From the NCBI GenBank assembly GCA_900073065.1, contig FJOG01000018.1:477759-541758 (forward strand): a DNA stretch of 64,000 bases, read 5' to 3'. This stretch comes from Phialocephala subalpina. Taxonomy: Eukaryota; Ascomycota; Leotiomycetes; Helotiales; Mollisiaceae. Positions 1 through 12,515 of the stretch are shown in pieces (position 1 is the stretch's first letter; every line of letters begins with the position of its first letter). The translations under genes and the position numbers were made by a program. The notes under the pieces were generated by a model. The model was not told the origin of the DNA, made no database searches, and was given only the letters and a program-made list of their open reading frames with translations.

Positions 1-1227
1 TGAGTTCCTTGGTTTGACTGTCAATGGTGCCATGAGATGCGAAGTTGGATGGCTCTGACGAAAAGGATACTTGATTGGACGGCAGATTGTTGGTCATAGA
101 AATGGACATCGAAGAACCTAGTTGCATGTAGCCTTTATTAAATGATTGAGGACCGTAGTGCGAGCCGAAGCCCATGTCGTACATAGGGGCCTCGTATCCT
201 TGTTGAACGTGAGGAGGGGCTTGACGAGCAGTTTCTTCATAATCAAGAGCGTATTGAGAAGCGTCTCCTGTATTGATTGTCAGATCTCGGCAACATACAT
301 GGAATACCGATGCGGCTTACCAAATGGTCCACTCATTTGCGAGTGATTTAGATTCGCATCAAACGGAGGCATAGAAATCGTGTCGATGTCTTGACCTTGC
401 ATTTCCGAATTGGGATCGGCGAGAGTTGATAGTGGAAACTCCGACTGGAGCCTACTCAAATCGGGTAAGTACTTCAAACTATCATGCACGCCACTAAACA
501 TATCATCGTCCATATTGAAGTCTGGGCGCACGATTTTCGAGAGTTCTGCTGGATTCACGGTCATGTGATCCAGCCTCATGCTTTCTTGGTTCGGCACGAA
601 GCCATCAGCCCAATTGGGCGCCATTTGCTGCTCCATCTGCAATCAGCAACGCAGATGCTGAGCAATCTATCCGGTACTGACTCCTTCGGCGAAAGTGGGA
701 TTGAAGTGTCAAGAAAACATGTTGCCGGCCGTGACGTTTAAAGAGCAAGAAGCGACACTCTCTTCCAGATCTTGGCGAAGGAGCATTGCCACTGGGCAGA
801 ATCTCGAGTCTGGGCCCTGGGTCGTGGGCGTCCAAGGGTGTGCATGAAGCTGGAGGGCATGAAGCCGCGGGCGGCCAATCGTTCTCTCAAGATGTCGGCG
901 CCATGCGGGTTGTGGTGTTCAGCCTGAGGCAGAGGGCTTTCCAGACGGTAAACCGTCACATGATGAGGATCTTGCGCATTGGGTTTCTTTCTCCTCGAAA
1001 CTTGGTTCGTGACCTCCTGATTGTTAGGACAATTCAGACCTCGGTATGATAGGCTTGCTTGCAGAGATATTCAATGCCGTTGCACTTGGATTAATTTCCA
1101 AAACACTTACTAGAAAACTTCCTATCTTGCATAGTGCTCTGAAGAATTTGTCCGGGTGCATGCAAGCGTTGAAGACTAGAGAACAAACTTTCCTTCGAAA
1201 AGCTGCATGGGATCGACTCCCACACAT
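1..1227 (-). CDS. Unrecognised protein, 3' part cut by window edge
   Basis: I propose four exons on the minus strand: 1111-1227, 759-1016, 321-636 and 1-267, running off the left edge. The 1017-1110 intron (GTAAGT donor, CTAAC just before CAG) and the 268-320 intron (GTAAGC donor, CTGAC branch, CAG acceptor) are convincing. The 637-758 intron has a weak GTGTCG donor but keeps phase 0. Exon 2 contains a basic stretch (SRRKKPNAQ) followed by a His/Pro-rich segment. The later exons are rich in Met, Ser, Gln and Asn and look disordered, as in many fungal transcription regulators. I cannot name a family. The ATG at 1227 is the least certain part; the gene could start at a later ATG. It lies about 160 bp downstream of a Zn2Cys6 gene on the same strand. 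Confidence 0.45.
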
Positions 1228-1386
1228 TACCCAAGATATCCAATCATCTGCTTGCTGAAGGAACCAAAGGCTTTTTTGACTATCAAAAGTTGTAGCTTCG
1301 GTCCAGGAAGTGGTCAGGCACCCTGACAGAATTCTGAACAGGGCGAGTATTTTCCCCCTTCAGAACTCCTCAGCAATCTCAAGCAA

Positions 1387-3015
1387 CTATTCAGAACCCA
1401 ATTCGGTAAACTCTTCGAGTCTGGTTTGTTGATGTTGTTGCTTTTCGAGCATATCAACTACCTTTTCTCCAGTATCAGCAACGATCCTGCTAGCCCAGAC
1501 ACACTCCACCCTTGGTTGCATGGCGCGTAGAACAGACAGAGCTTCTCTTTTCAGGCGAAAATCAGGATGTAGTATGACGACAATCCATAGACATGGAATG
1601 ATGCCCATTTCAAAGACAAATGTCTTCGCGAATCTGGGATCCGCAACAAGAATTTTCGAAAGCTGGACAACATCACTTGTTGCCGTATCCGATGACTCGA
1701 CAGGTAGTGGCCGTACGCCATTGTTAAGATTCGAAAGCGGTATTGCAATTGATGTAGCTTGGATGTGCAGAATTGTGGTAGGTATATATGTAGACGAGCC
1801 CTCCTTTGTCCTCGAGAACTCCAATAATGGACTGAAGGCACGATGCCATCGACAAAGGTCAGCACGAATGGCGGGAGCATTTGCGTCGTCTGTTGTCTCA
1901 GAAAAGAGTTCCATCAACAGGATTGCAGGCGCTGAAGCTCCTTCTGGCAGAGATGTACATTCCTGTAGTTTGCTCTCGAATTTATGCTCCGGGAATACTC
2001 GAAAACGAATCCTTTCGTAGCACACTCTGGCTTCGTTGGTTGTCCTAAACTTGTCTGGTATCTGAAAGTCATCAAGGTAGAGCTTCGAGCTGATTATTCC
2101 GTCTCGAGTTGGACGCGAACCTTGACTTCGACTTAGAAGTCCAACGGCAGGTCGATCGAGGCGTAGAAAGCTCTTCAAAATATCCTCATCAATCAGATCT
2201 ACCATGTTCGGAGGAAGGAATGCTCTGGTGACTAATGGACCGCGGCAAGCATGAGTTCTGGGTAGAAGTCGCTGATTGACCAAATCTAGTGCACTCTGGA
2301 TATTCTTCACAGCGCTTCTAGTATCTCCAAACATGCTCTCGAAAACAAAGGTCAGAAGAGCTGCAATTAACGCGATTCGCAAACTATCAGTGCTGGAACC
2401 AAGGATGCCGCGAATGCCCTTCAAAGCCTTCCCATATTGATGCAACGCATACTTGCGATGCTGGGATGAGAGAATGTTTGAACGCTCGCTTCTAGCTTTC
2501 TTCAATGCCGCGGTTGCAATAGCCAATTGCCGAATTGAGTCGTTAACACAAGCTTGGAGAACAACCCGATTCCATAGTGTCGTTTCGAAGCCGGCCGAGA
2601 GTTCATCCGATATTTCATCCTGGAACAAACGAAAATATCGAGCTTTCAATTCATCTGAAAAGTCTACTCCACCTGACAATGAGAATGCGGTGGGAGCGGA
2701 GCCAGAAACTGGAAAGGTGATGAGAGCAGACCGAACCACTGATTTGGGTAGGAGTTTGTGGATGACGGGGTCAGGTCTGGTCAGAGACTCGTCGTCGTAG
2801 CCTTGACATTGATGGCCGAATCTCGTACACCGCTGACAGAAAGGCCTTCGTTCGTCACATTTGATGCGTCGTCGTCTAGATACTGGTCAGCTTAAAGTTC
2901 CGAGTCTCAAAGTATTCGAAGGGTACATAGTGAGAGACGTGAGATCTCACTTGCACGTGAGGCATCCTCCCTTAGATTTGGGCTTTGAAACCCTGGTTCT
3001 CTTGGTTCGCATCAT
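1387..3015 (-). CDS. Zn2Cys6 fungal transcription factor
   Basis: Two exons, 2951-3015 and 1387-2875, separated by a 75-bp intron (GTGAGA donor, CTGACC branch, TAG acceptor), give 517 residues. Splicing rebuilds a complete zinc binuclear cluster at residues 18-45, C-x2-C-x6-C-x6-C-x2-C-x6-C, with the basic run KRRRIKC inside it. The first two cysteines are in exon 1 and the other four in exon 2, so the intron cuts the DNA-binding domain, a common place in this family. The rest is a long helical region typical of regulators with a short N-terminal cluster and no clear second domain. Two ATGs stand side by side at 3013-3015 and 3010-3012; I took the first. Such proteins usually bind CGG-type half sites in the nucleus as dimers. 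The target genes cannot be read from the sequence. Confidence 0.88.
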
Positions 3016-4067
3016 TCTTCAAGTTCAAAATATGCTCTCGGAATGAAGAGGTCGATACGAAAATGCGTAACTACTTGCATCGTGTTGTGATGTTCGAAGA
3101 CGTTCGGGCACCTCGCGATGTCAAGTTATGTTGATCTACATGCGTGCCGGACAAGGCTAGTGTGGCCTCACTTCAATAGTGAAACCTCTATCCAGGTTAG
3201 GTCTCAACCCTGCACGGCAAAGAAGACTACAAATCAATTATTCAGTTCATGATCCTAAGCACGAGATTGTTCCTTTCTTTCATGGATTCAAAACATCAAC
3301 GCGTAAAACTCAGTCCACGTGATAAGGGGCTAAGCTTAAAGCGCACAGCCACACGAAAAATGCTTCAGCCCCATAAATCCAGCTCCGCGTTTTCTTGTCC
3401 TCCATTGCTTTACAACCTGAGCCTCCACCATCTAATTTAGCCCTCATGCGCCCCAATCGAAAGATTCTTACCCAATCGTGACATCTGCCGCTGCCGGTAA
3501 CCATCCATTAACCCGACAGAAGTCTCCCTTTCGCTGCAACTCGGGAGCAACCGTCCCTGAAGCTGCAGGTCTTCAGCCTCGTGTTCTGGAAATGTTCCTT
3601 TACGAGGTCGCACAATGACGTGCATGACGGTGCCAAGGGCTATCACTCATTTCTCCGTTCTATTAGGAGACTGCCAGCGGATGTTGTGGAGAACTGGTTG
3701 ACTGCCGCTCCAGTGGGATGAGCTGCATACATTTCGCCTCAGGGTCGCCAAGTGGTGGAGCATCGTATTTTGAGTTCGGGATATACTTGAGACGAAACGA
3801 AGGGGGCAAGGCATCTTAGGATGAAGCTGTGCAGTTGCTTGTGTTTACATAAAGAGTTGTTTGTCCTTCCTCGAGTTACTTCCATCATCACAGCATCTTC
3901 TTGTGTCTCATCTGTCTCCTTCCTAATTCAAGTCCAATCTTCTTCTGTCGTTCCTCTACCTCTTTAGCTTATCAGCATTAATTCCGAAGGCCACCAACTT
4001 CCAGTCTACAGCTCTCGTCCGAGACTATACTTCAGTCAGCGTAAAACTCCAATAAAATACCTTCATC
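3016..4067. other. Intergenic region, divergent promoters
   Basis: No gene seen. It separates the minus-strand Zn2Cys6 gene from the plus-strand Cys-rich secreted protein gene. The last 200 bp before 4068 are rich in C and T, a usual sign of a fungal core promoter and leader. A 21-bp word at 3106-3126 recurs with one mismatch at 9596-9616. Confidence 0.6.
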
Positions 4068-4913
4068 ATGCACTCCTCACTCTTCCTTTTCGCTGCCGCC
4101 CTTACTTCAGTCTCGGCACTGGTATGTTCTCCAAATTCTCACCTCAACTCCAGTCATTAACATTGTCAGCCTTCTCCTCAGGAAGCCTCATCTGCAACCA
4201 CATCTGCAGCAGCACAATCCACTGGCACAGTCGCCCTCGGTGGGGAATGTTCATCGTCTGCCGATTGTGCCGGCGGAGCAGACTGCTACGCAGTGAATTC
4301 GATGTTGATTACAAGATGCGGAAACTTCCAAGCTAGTTGTACCACAGATGACCAATGCGCATACAACACCTGCAACAACGGACTCTGCAACGGCTTCATC
4401 CCTTCAGCAACAACTTCCACATCGGCAAAAGCCACTGGAACTGTTGCGCTTGGAGAACAGTGTTCTTCTTCGGCTGACTGTACTAACGGCGCTGACTGCT
4501 ATGCTGTCAACTCGATGCTCATTCCCTCCTGTGGCAATTTCCAAGCAAGCTGTACCTCAGACGATCAATGCGCGTACAATACCTGCAACAATGGACTCTG
4601 CAACGGTTTCATCGCATCGACGACCACAACTTCAGCGGCTCAAACCGAATCAACATCAACAACTGTCTACCTACCACTAGGTGCTGACTGCAACCCGGAC
4701 TCGACTCCATGCGCGAACGGCGCTGATTGCTATGCGTCCAACTCGATGCTTCAACCACGATGTGGCAACTTCGCATCTTCTTGCACAAGCGATGATCAGT
4801 GTGCATTCAATCTGTGCAACACCGATACAGGACTTTGCACTGGTCCTCTCACATCGAGCACAACTACATTTGTCTCTTCTACGCCGACACAGAGCGCATA
4901 CCGAATTTTTTAA
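4068..4913 (+). CDS. Secreted Cys-rich protein with three 8-Cys repeats
   Basis: Exons 4068-4121 and 4182-4913 are joined by a 60-bp intron (GTATGT donor, CAG acceptor, phase 0) to give 261 residues. Exon 1 encodes just a signal peptide (MHSSLFLFAAALTSVSAL). The mature part has three near-identical modules separated by Ser/Thr/Ala-rich linkers. Each module has eight cysteines, spaced C-x5-C-x5-C-x10-C-x6-C-x5-C-x4-C-x4-C in the first two, and shares motifs GADCYA, SML and DDQCA. The third module is slightly longer. The pattern recalls Dickkopf-like cysteine-rich fungal secreted proteins, but I cannot assign a function. It could be a cell-wall or effector-like protein. The C-terminus (SAYRIF) is not a typical GPI signal. 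The ORF is intact. Confidence 0.85.
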
Positions 4914-6197
4914 GCTGAGACTTTCGTCAGCGGCGGCAACTGTCTGCTACACTCGATCTCAGTATCTTGAGAATGTCTCAAAACCGTGTATCGAGTTGTG
5001 ATTTTGGGATGGGAATGTTCAGAGTGCCCTCAGTCTCAGCATCGTGAGTTTGTCTCAGAGATAGGCAAACTTTGAATGGGAATTCGAAGGCGAAATGTGT
5101 TCAGAATATAACCCGTGGCTTCTGACCTCGTCTTATGTGTGGCAGTGTCTCCGGTGTGAATATCGGTGACGTCGTTTACGAATGCGTATGAAACATATTG
5201 TACGGATCTGGCGGAGTTTGAGAATATGTACGAATAATTCTTATGGGTGGCTGACCACCCTTTTGTATCGATATCTTTATTACCATGCATATTTTTGGAC
5301 ACTCAAACGCCGAATCCCGATCAAGAAATTAAGATTACGGACTCGACTCCGTTATCTGTCCTCACATTTCCCAAGTTCTTTCGAGACATATTGGTGAGTT
5401 CCACGTGATTGAGTAAAGGGCCTCTCGGGCGCGCTCAATTTTCCCTTCTGTCTCAAACTCAACCTCAAAGATTCATCACCAACTCCATCACTCACCACCC
5501 CAAGCCACGATGCCCTTCTTCGGGCCTCGTGCATGCCGGTGCGGGGAAAGATCCGAACCGCCCTATTGGACGATCAGGAGTCACACCTGTTGTGAGGCTG
5601 ATGTGGCTTCTTTCGCGATACAGTCACCGGACCAGGCTGCACTTTTCAGTGTGCCCACTTCTGTCACTCGTACACCTCTATCTTACGCCTTTTACTCAGA
5701 TGTGTCTTTCCATGGGCTTATTGCTTCGTATTGTTTCGATTTCGTTCCAATTTTCGACTGATTTTGAGTGTTTTTCTTGGCAAGTTGCCGGATTGAGGGG
5801 GATTTGATTCGGGAAGCGGTGTCGTGATGGAGGGGTGGAATGTCTCAGTTGGAGAAGATGAATCATCAGCACCAACACGCGCGCTCGCCGAAGGAGGCGC
5901 ATGGCGATTTTTTCAGTCATTATTTTTGCAGCCTTCAGACAGGCTTCTGCGTGACCTTGGTATTTAACTCGCGCGTTCCGCTCTTCCACTTTTTCTTTTC
6001 TGATCAATCAATCACTTGTCGAGTGTCACGTTTTCCTCTTTCTTCACACGCTCGTTATATTTTAGAGTGAGGGAAGTCATCCTCGCGGATCAAGAGAGGT
6101 ACATAGACCGGCCTTGAGCCGGGTGCCTACAGAGCATCACAACTACACCACCGTTCCAACCAAATCCACCATAGAGAGAATAGAGAACAAATTCGCG
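4914..6197. other. Intergenic region with no convincing gene
   Basis: A short open frame at 5510-5761 starts with a decent ATG context but has no recognisable product and no coding-like composition, so I do not call it. A TTG-start extension of the next gene covers 6114-6197 and is more likely leader sequence. Confidence 0.5.
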
Positions 6198-6929
6198 ATG
6201 CCGATCCACGAGCTCACCCGCCGGGACTCTTGGCCCCCAACCCAAGTCCACCTCCAATCCTCCCCTTCCCACCCATCACACCCAGAACACGACGACTCCA
6301 TCGACGAAAACCCATTCGCATTCTTCCTCACCTCTCCCGAAGAAATCGATATCGACGATTATTTATCAGACGAAGACCTCAGCGCCGGTATCGAAACACC
6401 GGAATCAAAATCTCCTGTACGAGAAGTCTCTCCTTCCGCTTTACAACGAAATCCTCTTCCTGAAGACGAGGATGATGATGAGGAGGACTATGAATTTGGC
6501 TTTGGGTTGGCGATCCCGTTGAGCTTGAAGGATTTCACGAAAAATACTTCTTCGGGAAGGAAATCGAGGACTGGAAATCGATCAAAGGAGGAGGAGCTTC
6601 ATGGATTGGGTATCAGTCTCCCGGATTTCTCAGCGAGGGGAAGGGCGAAGGTTAGATTGGTGCCGGTTAGGAATGGACGAGGGAGGGGATTGAGACAATC
6701 AAGGAGCTTGAGTGCCAGACGACCACAGAGTTGGAGGGCGCCGAGTCCGGAGATCTTCTCGATTAGGGAGGAGAGGGAGAGTGATGAGGAGAAGAATGAC
6801 AGCCTTGGGATGAAGGCTGATGGGGAGATATACTCAGCAAGTGCGCCGGCTAGTTCGCACATTGGAGGTATTATGGCGAGTCCGAAGACGAAGCCGAAGG
6901 AGAAGAAGAGAGTTCATTGGGACCTGTAA
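6198..6929 (+). CDS. Acidic low-complexity hypothetical protein
   Basis: A single exon of 243 residues. I chose the ATG at 6198 because the open frame upstream to 6114 contains no other ATG. The protein has an acidic run around residues 90-105 (EDEDDDEEDYEFGFG), a Ser/Arg-rich middle (GRGRGLRQSRSLSARR) and a basic-then-aromatic end (KKRVHWDL). No membrane segment, signal peptide or known domain is visible. Codon use is ordinary, the frame is long and the C-terminus looks like a conserved short motif, so I believe it is real, perhaps a nuclear or phosphorylated disordered protein. Function unknown. Confidence 0.65.
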   Translation: MPIHELTRRDSWPPTQVHLQSSPSHPSHPEHDDSIDENPFAFFLTSPEEIDIDDYLSDEDLSAGIETPESKSPVREVSPSALQRNPLPEDEDDDEEDYEFGFGLAIPLSLKDFTKNTSSGRKSRTGNRSKEEELHGLGISLPDFSARGRAKVRLVPVRNGRGRGLRQSRSLSARRPQSWRAPSPEIFSIREERESDEEKNDSLGMKADGEIYSASAPASSHIGGIMASPKTKPKEKKRVHWDL

Positions 6930-7651
6930 TTTGCTTGGAGGGAAACAGGGAATGATTTATTCGAGAGGTTGCTAGCATTGTAGGAGTTTTGGATGGGTTG
7001 CATAGTTGGCGTTACTCTGCGGGTAATATGGTATGGGTAGAGAGTTGGGGTTGCGATGGGATCGGACGGCATTTGCACTCCTATTTGCTGCTCAGCAGCG
7101 GTTCCTCGCATGGTTTCTAGGTTATCACTTCGCATATGGTACGGTTAGGGTACATAGGGGCTCTCACGAGCAGGAAGGTAGATTGCTGGGATTCAACACA
7201 TACATTTATAGATTGCTCAATGAACAACTTGAAACTTCACCAATGTCCCTTCCTTGAATAGCGCTTGCTCAGATGATATTTGAGAGAGGAGTAGTCAAGT
7301 TGACAACGTAAATTTCCCTTGTCTGTCTGTAGCGGCCCCGCTCCGCTCCTTTCCCGCTCGTTCCACCTCAGATCCCGCTCGGAGGGCTTCTTTCATAGCC
7401 AGTACTCTTCCACATCAATTTCATCCCATAGTTCAAATGGTCAAACATACTGGCATGTCGCTTGAATTTTCCGAGTGGAGGTGGCAATTGAACCCTTCAT
7501 CGCCAAGTAGAGATCAACATAGAATGATCCGAAGAGAAGCATCATAGCACTGCGCAGCCATCAGCTACTAACAAGACGTGGATGAGAATTTCCCCATCTC
7601 TTCTGGACAATTGTTTCTATTTCTACACATGAATGCTCATTACTCAAAACA
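6930..7651. other. Intergenic region, nothing recognised
   Basis: No coding region, RNA gene or repeat could be supported here. Confidence 0.5.
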
Positions 7652-8643
7652 ATGCCTCGAGTATCCATAGCAGGCGGCACCTCCCCTCGGCCGATCGATC
7701 ATCCTCGCCATCCTCAAAGCGTGCCCAGAACTAGACAGGAAGTGGACACCCATAATCCTCTCACGCTCGAACAAACTTCCGAACTGGGCCGCAAACCTCG
7801 ATTCAAAGCCTGAGATCAGGGTCGTGGACAACACCTCCCCATCCTCTCCTCACGCGCTGACAGGAGTGCAAACCGTAATCTCCGTCCTCCTCGCCAAAGA
7901 TGGTACCCAAGCTTCATGCCAAATAGCTTTACACCACCAGCGATTGAGGCGGGATGCAAAAAATTCATCCCCAGCGACCGGGCATGTGGCCCCCTTGGTG
8001 TCGCGAAGGTCGATTACTCGCCATGTCGAAACTGCACGTCTGGACCGCCAGCCAACAACATGAGCACTAAATTGAATGGGCTCGCTTTAATGTCAGGTTG
8101 CTTATGAACTACCTCGGAATCGGCTGCGGGCGTGAGGGAGAAGAAGGAGCATGCGCGGGTGTGGATAGGGAGGGTGGTATGCCCGATGGCTCTAGGTCAT
8201 TTTTGGCGTCGATGAAAAACGGCATTGCAGAGATGCCGGGGAACGACGATGGGAGGATTACGAGGGTGACGATCACGAAAATCAAGAATGTTGGGGAGTT
8301 TGTTGCATGAGAGTTGGAGCTGGAGAGGTGGGAGAGGGATATGGATATTATCGGGGAGACGATTGAACTTAATCGATTAGTTGAGTTTGCTGAACAGGTG
8401 ACAGGGAGGAGATTTGAGGCTCGGAGGTTGAGGAGAAGGGAGTTAGAGGAGTTGAGGGATTTGGAGGGGGGAGGGATATGTTGAAGAGGGTGTGGGTGCA
8501 TTTGAAGTCGGTGATTGCTGATGATGAGGTTGGAGGGGGTGGTTAATGAGTTGTGTCCTGGAGTTAGAGCGGTGGGTGTTGAGCAGTACTTGGCGAGGTA
8601 TTGGGCGAAGTACCAAGACGGAAGTCTGCACTTGGCGGCATGA
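7652..8643 (+). pseudogene. Decayed NmrA-like / isoflavone-reductase-like gene
   Basis: Reading across frames recovers most of an NmrA-like NAD(P)-binding protein. The start MPRVSIAGGTS is followed, after a frameshift near 7680, by LGRSIILAILKA (Rossmann nucleotide-binding loop). Then come GCKKFIPSD and GVAKVDY in another frame, NYLGIGCGREG and GRITRVTITKIKNVGEFVA, and a C-terminal helical part ending YWAKYQDGSLHLAA. There is an in-frame TGA at 8308-8310 and further shifts near 7910, 8480 and 8550. The break between about 8050 and 8098 could partly be an intron (GTCAG acceptor at 8087-8096), but the others cannot be explained by introns. The family (about 300-330 residues) includes redox sensors and short-chain reductases. 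This copy should be non-functional. Confidence 0.75.
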
Positions 8644-10308
8644 AAGATGTTTCGGGTGCGGATCGTAGTTAAAAGCTGTAAAGCGTCCAAGAAAATGAGA
8701 GACTTTCAAGCTGCACAATTACACAAACTGTTCATAGATTTGGCAGCTTGGCAAGGCTAGGGGATTTCTCCCCTTCCCGTAGACGACCACTGAGCCGCCG
8801 AAGTGGATGGATGACAGACGTATGCTGGCCCAAGGCCCCAACAACTACGCGTGGATCGGGATCCGAGATGAAATGCTCGAGAGCTGAATCCGGATGTGTG
8901 CCGTAATATGAGATAGGAGCCTCGATTGGATGATGTGCTCGATGTTGTGACTGAAATTTTTGCCTGCACCCCGCAAACGCATCATTCTTGGCAGCCATAT
9001 CTGAATCAGAAAAGAAACGTTTTCATAACACAATAACGCCATAACAAATCCTGAAACGTAGTGTGCTATGAGAGATACGCCCCCTAAGAGGATGGCTTTC
9101 AGTTTGTCAAAATGTTCGAGATAGCGTCAAACATTCTAACCAAACGATACAAACAAAAAAAAGCCACAGAATTGTAATGTTGAAGAAGAACAGCCTTTTA
9201 ACCTTAGGCCTTACGACGGGGATTTTCGGAAGTACTTGCAGATGATACAACGCCTCCCCCACAATCCACTAAATCCAGGGTCCCGAAGAAACCCAGACCG
9301 GAGCCAAGGCCAGCGCAGTCTCAAAAAAGATCGCCTGGGCCCCGATGCACTCCACAGCTCCGTGGATGACACAAGATGAACAGGAGACTGCCGACCGGGG
9401 AAGTTACAAACATCGTCCGGCCTTTTGGGTATCGAGACATGGGAAATTGACTTCTTTCGCTGGGAATGGCATGCTCGGATCCATGTATTCGAAGATTTGA
9501 TCAGATTCGCAAGAAATGAAAAATCTTGTGTGACGGTGAGGCCATGTGTGGAATAACGTGATTGCACCATAAGACCGTAGAGCACGCAAGAGGTTGGGCA
9601 CCTCGCGGTGTCAAGTAAAAGCGGCAAACAGAGTTCGAGAGAGCTGGAATTGAATTGAGAGCAATATAATGTCCCAGAACCGAACGTATTTCGCAAAAAA
9701 ATCTAGAAGTGTATACCGAGGACGTGAGGTCTTCTTTACCTAACTGCTGCAGAAGAACTGATTTTGCTTGAAGACTTTCCTCGGCTTCTAATGTTCCACA
9801 ATGCTCCGGACTTAGGGGTGCCGCTTTTTGCAAAAGAGCACGCAATAATCGCAGCCTGGGCCCTGAGGCCGACATTGCGATAGCACGCCACCGATATCAA
9901 AGAAACTCTCTTGGATGCGATCCAGAGCTGATTCAAAACTGTCAGCTCCTCATAATTGATTCTTCACCCAAAGAACCTCTTCGAAATATCTATCACAAGC
10001 CTATACAATAATTGCCGCAGCTTGCTTTGCTTTGGGCAGGAGAATTGGGCGGCTCACCGCCACGATTCCAGATTCGCAGATTCATTCTTCAATCGCATCG
10101 CGACCTTTGTCGTCTACCAAAGCACGCAATTCCGCGCATAGTCACCTCAACTTCGAGCCTTGTGAACCCCTACCGGCTTGCAATTCTGACCAGCATTCAA
10201 TGCACTGGCAAATAACCGAACGCCAGTCTGTGAGGGAGCTTTGAAGACGGCCCGGGAGACAATTCGTCGCGCCTTACCGACCGATTCCTTTATCCTGGAC
10301 AAGTCGCC
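8644..10308. other. Intergenic region, possible fragments only
   Basis: About 1.7 kb with several short overlapping open frames on both strands, none with a recognisable domain or clear splice structure. It ends with the leader of the SconB gene. Confidence 0.45.
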
Positions 10309-12515
10309 ATGTCCTCGACTCACACCGACTCGATGCCCTTGCGTCAGTCTGTTGAAATACCGAGTGATTACCCTGGGCGAGGTGATTTGAAACGGTGGAA
10401 TAATCATGCCATGTCAACCCAAATGCCGTCAGATATGGAAGGGACCGAAAGAATAGTTGAGGAAGGCGAGCCTCCTTCTCACAACAACTGCGATGAAGAA
10501 CACGGATCCGCGGACCAAACGATAGCCCTCTCTTCGAACAGCAAGATGGCGGGACAGAGCGTCACTCCCTTCCTTGCGAAGCACATTCCTCAACAGTATA
10601 ATCCCATTGGCAATCGGCCTCTGGCAACTGGACCTTCACAAAAGGATCCAAACACGAAGTACTGTTATCGACACCGACCGGACTCGAAATGTAGGAGGAC
10701 GGCAGACGAACCAACGATGGAAAATCTACAGAGGGTATGTTTGCAAGGGTGGCAGATGAGGCTCATAAGCTGACATGAATACAGGAACTGGAGGTCTTAT
10801 CGCAAGCAGATCAACAAGGAATTTCCCACGTCTGGTCACTCTTCTCTGCCGCTCCCGCCAAACACAGAAACCTCATGCTACAAGGCATCCTGACACAATG
10901 CTGTTTCCCACAACTATCATATCTCTCTGCCGCAGTTCGCGACCTCATCCGAATTGACTTCCTCACAGCCCTCCCCTCCGAGATATCCTTCAAGATTCTA
11001 TGCTACTTGGACACAACCTCTCTCTGCAAGGCAGCACAAGTTAGCCAGAAGTGGAGGATATTGGCCGACGATGATGTTGTATGGCATAAGATGTGTGAGC
11101 AACACATCGATCGCAAGTGTATAAAGTGCGGATGGGGATTACCACTACTCGAGCGGAAACGACTACGAGACTGGAAGCGACAACAGCAACTGCGTGCAAC
11201 AGGTCGTGGTCTGAATGAATGGTCTCCAAACTTGACACCGTTACCGGATGATATTCCCAGTGGGTCGGACAAGGCTTTATGCACGACTGGCTCCAAAAGA
11301 GATGCAGCTGCATTCAGATCTGATGGATTACTGATCACTTCTCCTGAAGCCAGCAAGAGACAGCGTACTAACCCAGAAGATTCATACTTTGTTGATAAAC
11401 CCAAGTTCCGACCATGGAAGGATGTCTACAAGGATCGATTCAAGGTTGGCACGAATTGGAAGTATGGACGAGCGAAGATAAAAACTTTCAGGGGGCACTC
11501 GAATGGTGTCATGTGTCTCCAGTTTGACGACAATATGCTCGCCACCGGTTCTTACGACGCTACCATTAAGATCTGGGATGTTGATACTCAGGAATGCGTT
11601 CGTACATTGCGAGGACATACCCAAGGCATTCGGGCACTACAGTTCGACGACACCAAGCTCATCAGTGGAAGTCTTGACAAAACCATCAAGATCTGGAACT
11701 GGCGCACAGGAGAATGTCTGTCGACTTACTCAGGCCACCACAATGGAGTTATCGGCCTTCATTTTGATGGAAACCTCCTGGCATCAGGGTCCTCGGACAA
11801 GTCCATCCGAGTCTGGAACTTCGAAGATAAATCGGTCTACTCCCTCAAAGGCCACACCGACTGGGTCAATTCCGTGAAACTCGACATTCCATCACGAACC
11901 CTCTTCTCCGCCTCCGACGATTGCACAATCCGTCTGTGGGATCTCGAAACGAAGCGAACGATCCGTACTTTTGAAGGACACGTCGGACAAGTCCAACAGA
12001 TCATTCTCCTACCAGCTGAATACGAACCGGCGGACTTCGAACCCGAAGATGATGATGGCGCGAGTAGCATAGCCAGTTCCAGCGATCTCAACGCCCCGAT
12101 CTCGTCACAGAGTAAGCCCGCATCGCTAACCTTCGCTCACTGGCCTTCCACACGCCCTCAACCTCCTCGCTACTTTGTCACTGGTGGTCTCGATTCCACC
12201 ATCCGTCTCTGGGACGTCAGCACAGGTCGTTGTCTGAAAACTTTCTTCGGCCACGTAGAAGGAATCTGGGCTATTGCTGGAGATACCTTACGCATCGTCT
12301 CTGGGTCCGAGGATCATATGATCAAAGTGTGGGACGCGAGGACGGGCAAGTACGAGAAGACTTTCTATGGCCCGACTGGTCCGGTCACCTGTATTGGGTT
12401 GAGCGATAGTGGGATGGCTGCTGGAAGTGAAGATTGTGATGTGAGGCTTTACAGCTTCAAGTGTGATGATGGTGCACAAAGTCAGAGCAGTGAGGGTGCC
12501 GTGGCTGCTACTTGA
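10309..12515 (+). CDS. sconB: Sulfur controller F-box/WD40 protein, SCF substrate receptor
   Basis: Exons 10309-10734 and 10785-12515 (50-bp intron, GTATGT to ACAG, phase 0) give 718 residues. Residues 120-200 carry the family block [14 protein letters not shown] and [19 protein letters not shown]. An F-box follows at about 200-250 ([17 protein letters not shown]), then the conserved [20 protein letters not shown]. Seven WD40 repeats complete the protein, with repeated GH...WD signatures such as [11 protein letters not shown] and [11 protein letters not shown], and an acidic insert between repeats five and six. This matches Aspergillus SconB, Neurospora SCON-2 and yeast Met30. In that family the protein recruits the bZIP sulfur activator (MetR/CYS3/Met4) to an SCF ubiquitin ligase when sulfur is plentiful. 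Length and order fit an intact gene. Confidence 0.95.

Noticed and set aside
4068..4913. Ribosomal peptide precursor with repeated cores
   Set aside because: Repeats are about 50 residues with eight cysteines and no KR or similar processing sites between short cores.
5510..5761. 83-residue plus-strand ORF as a gene
   Set aside because: No domain, no supporting splice structure and composition like the surrounding intergenic DNA.
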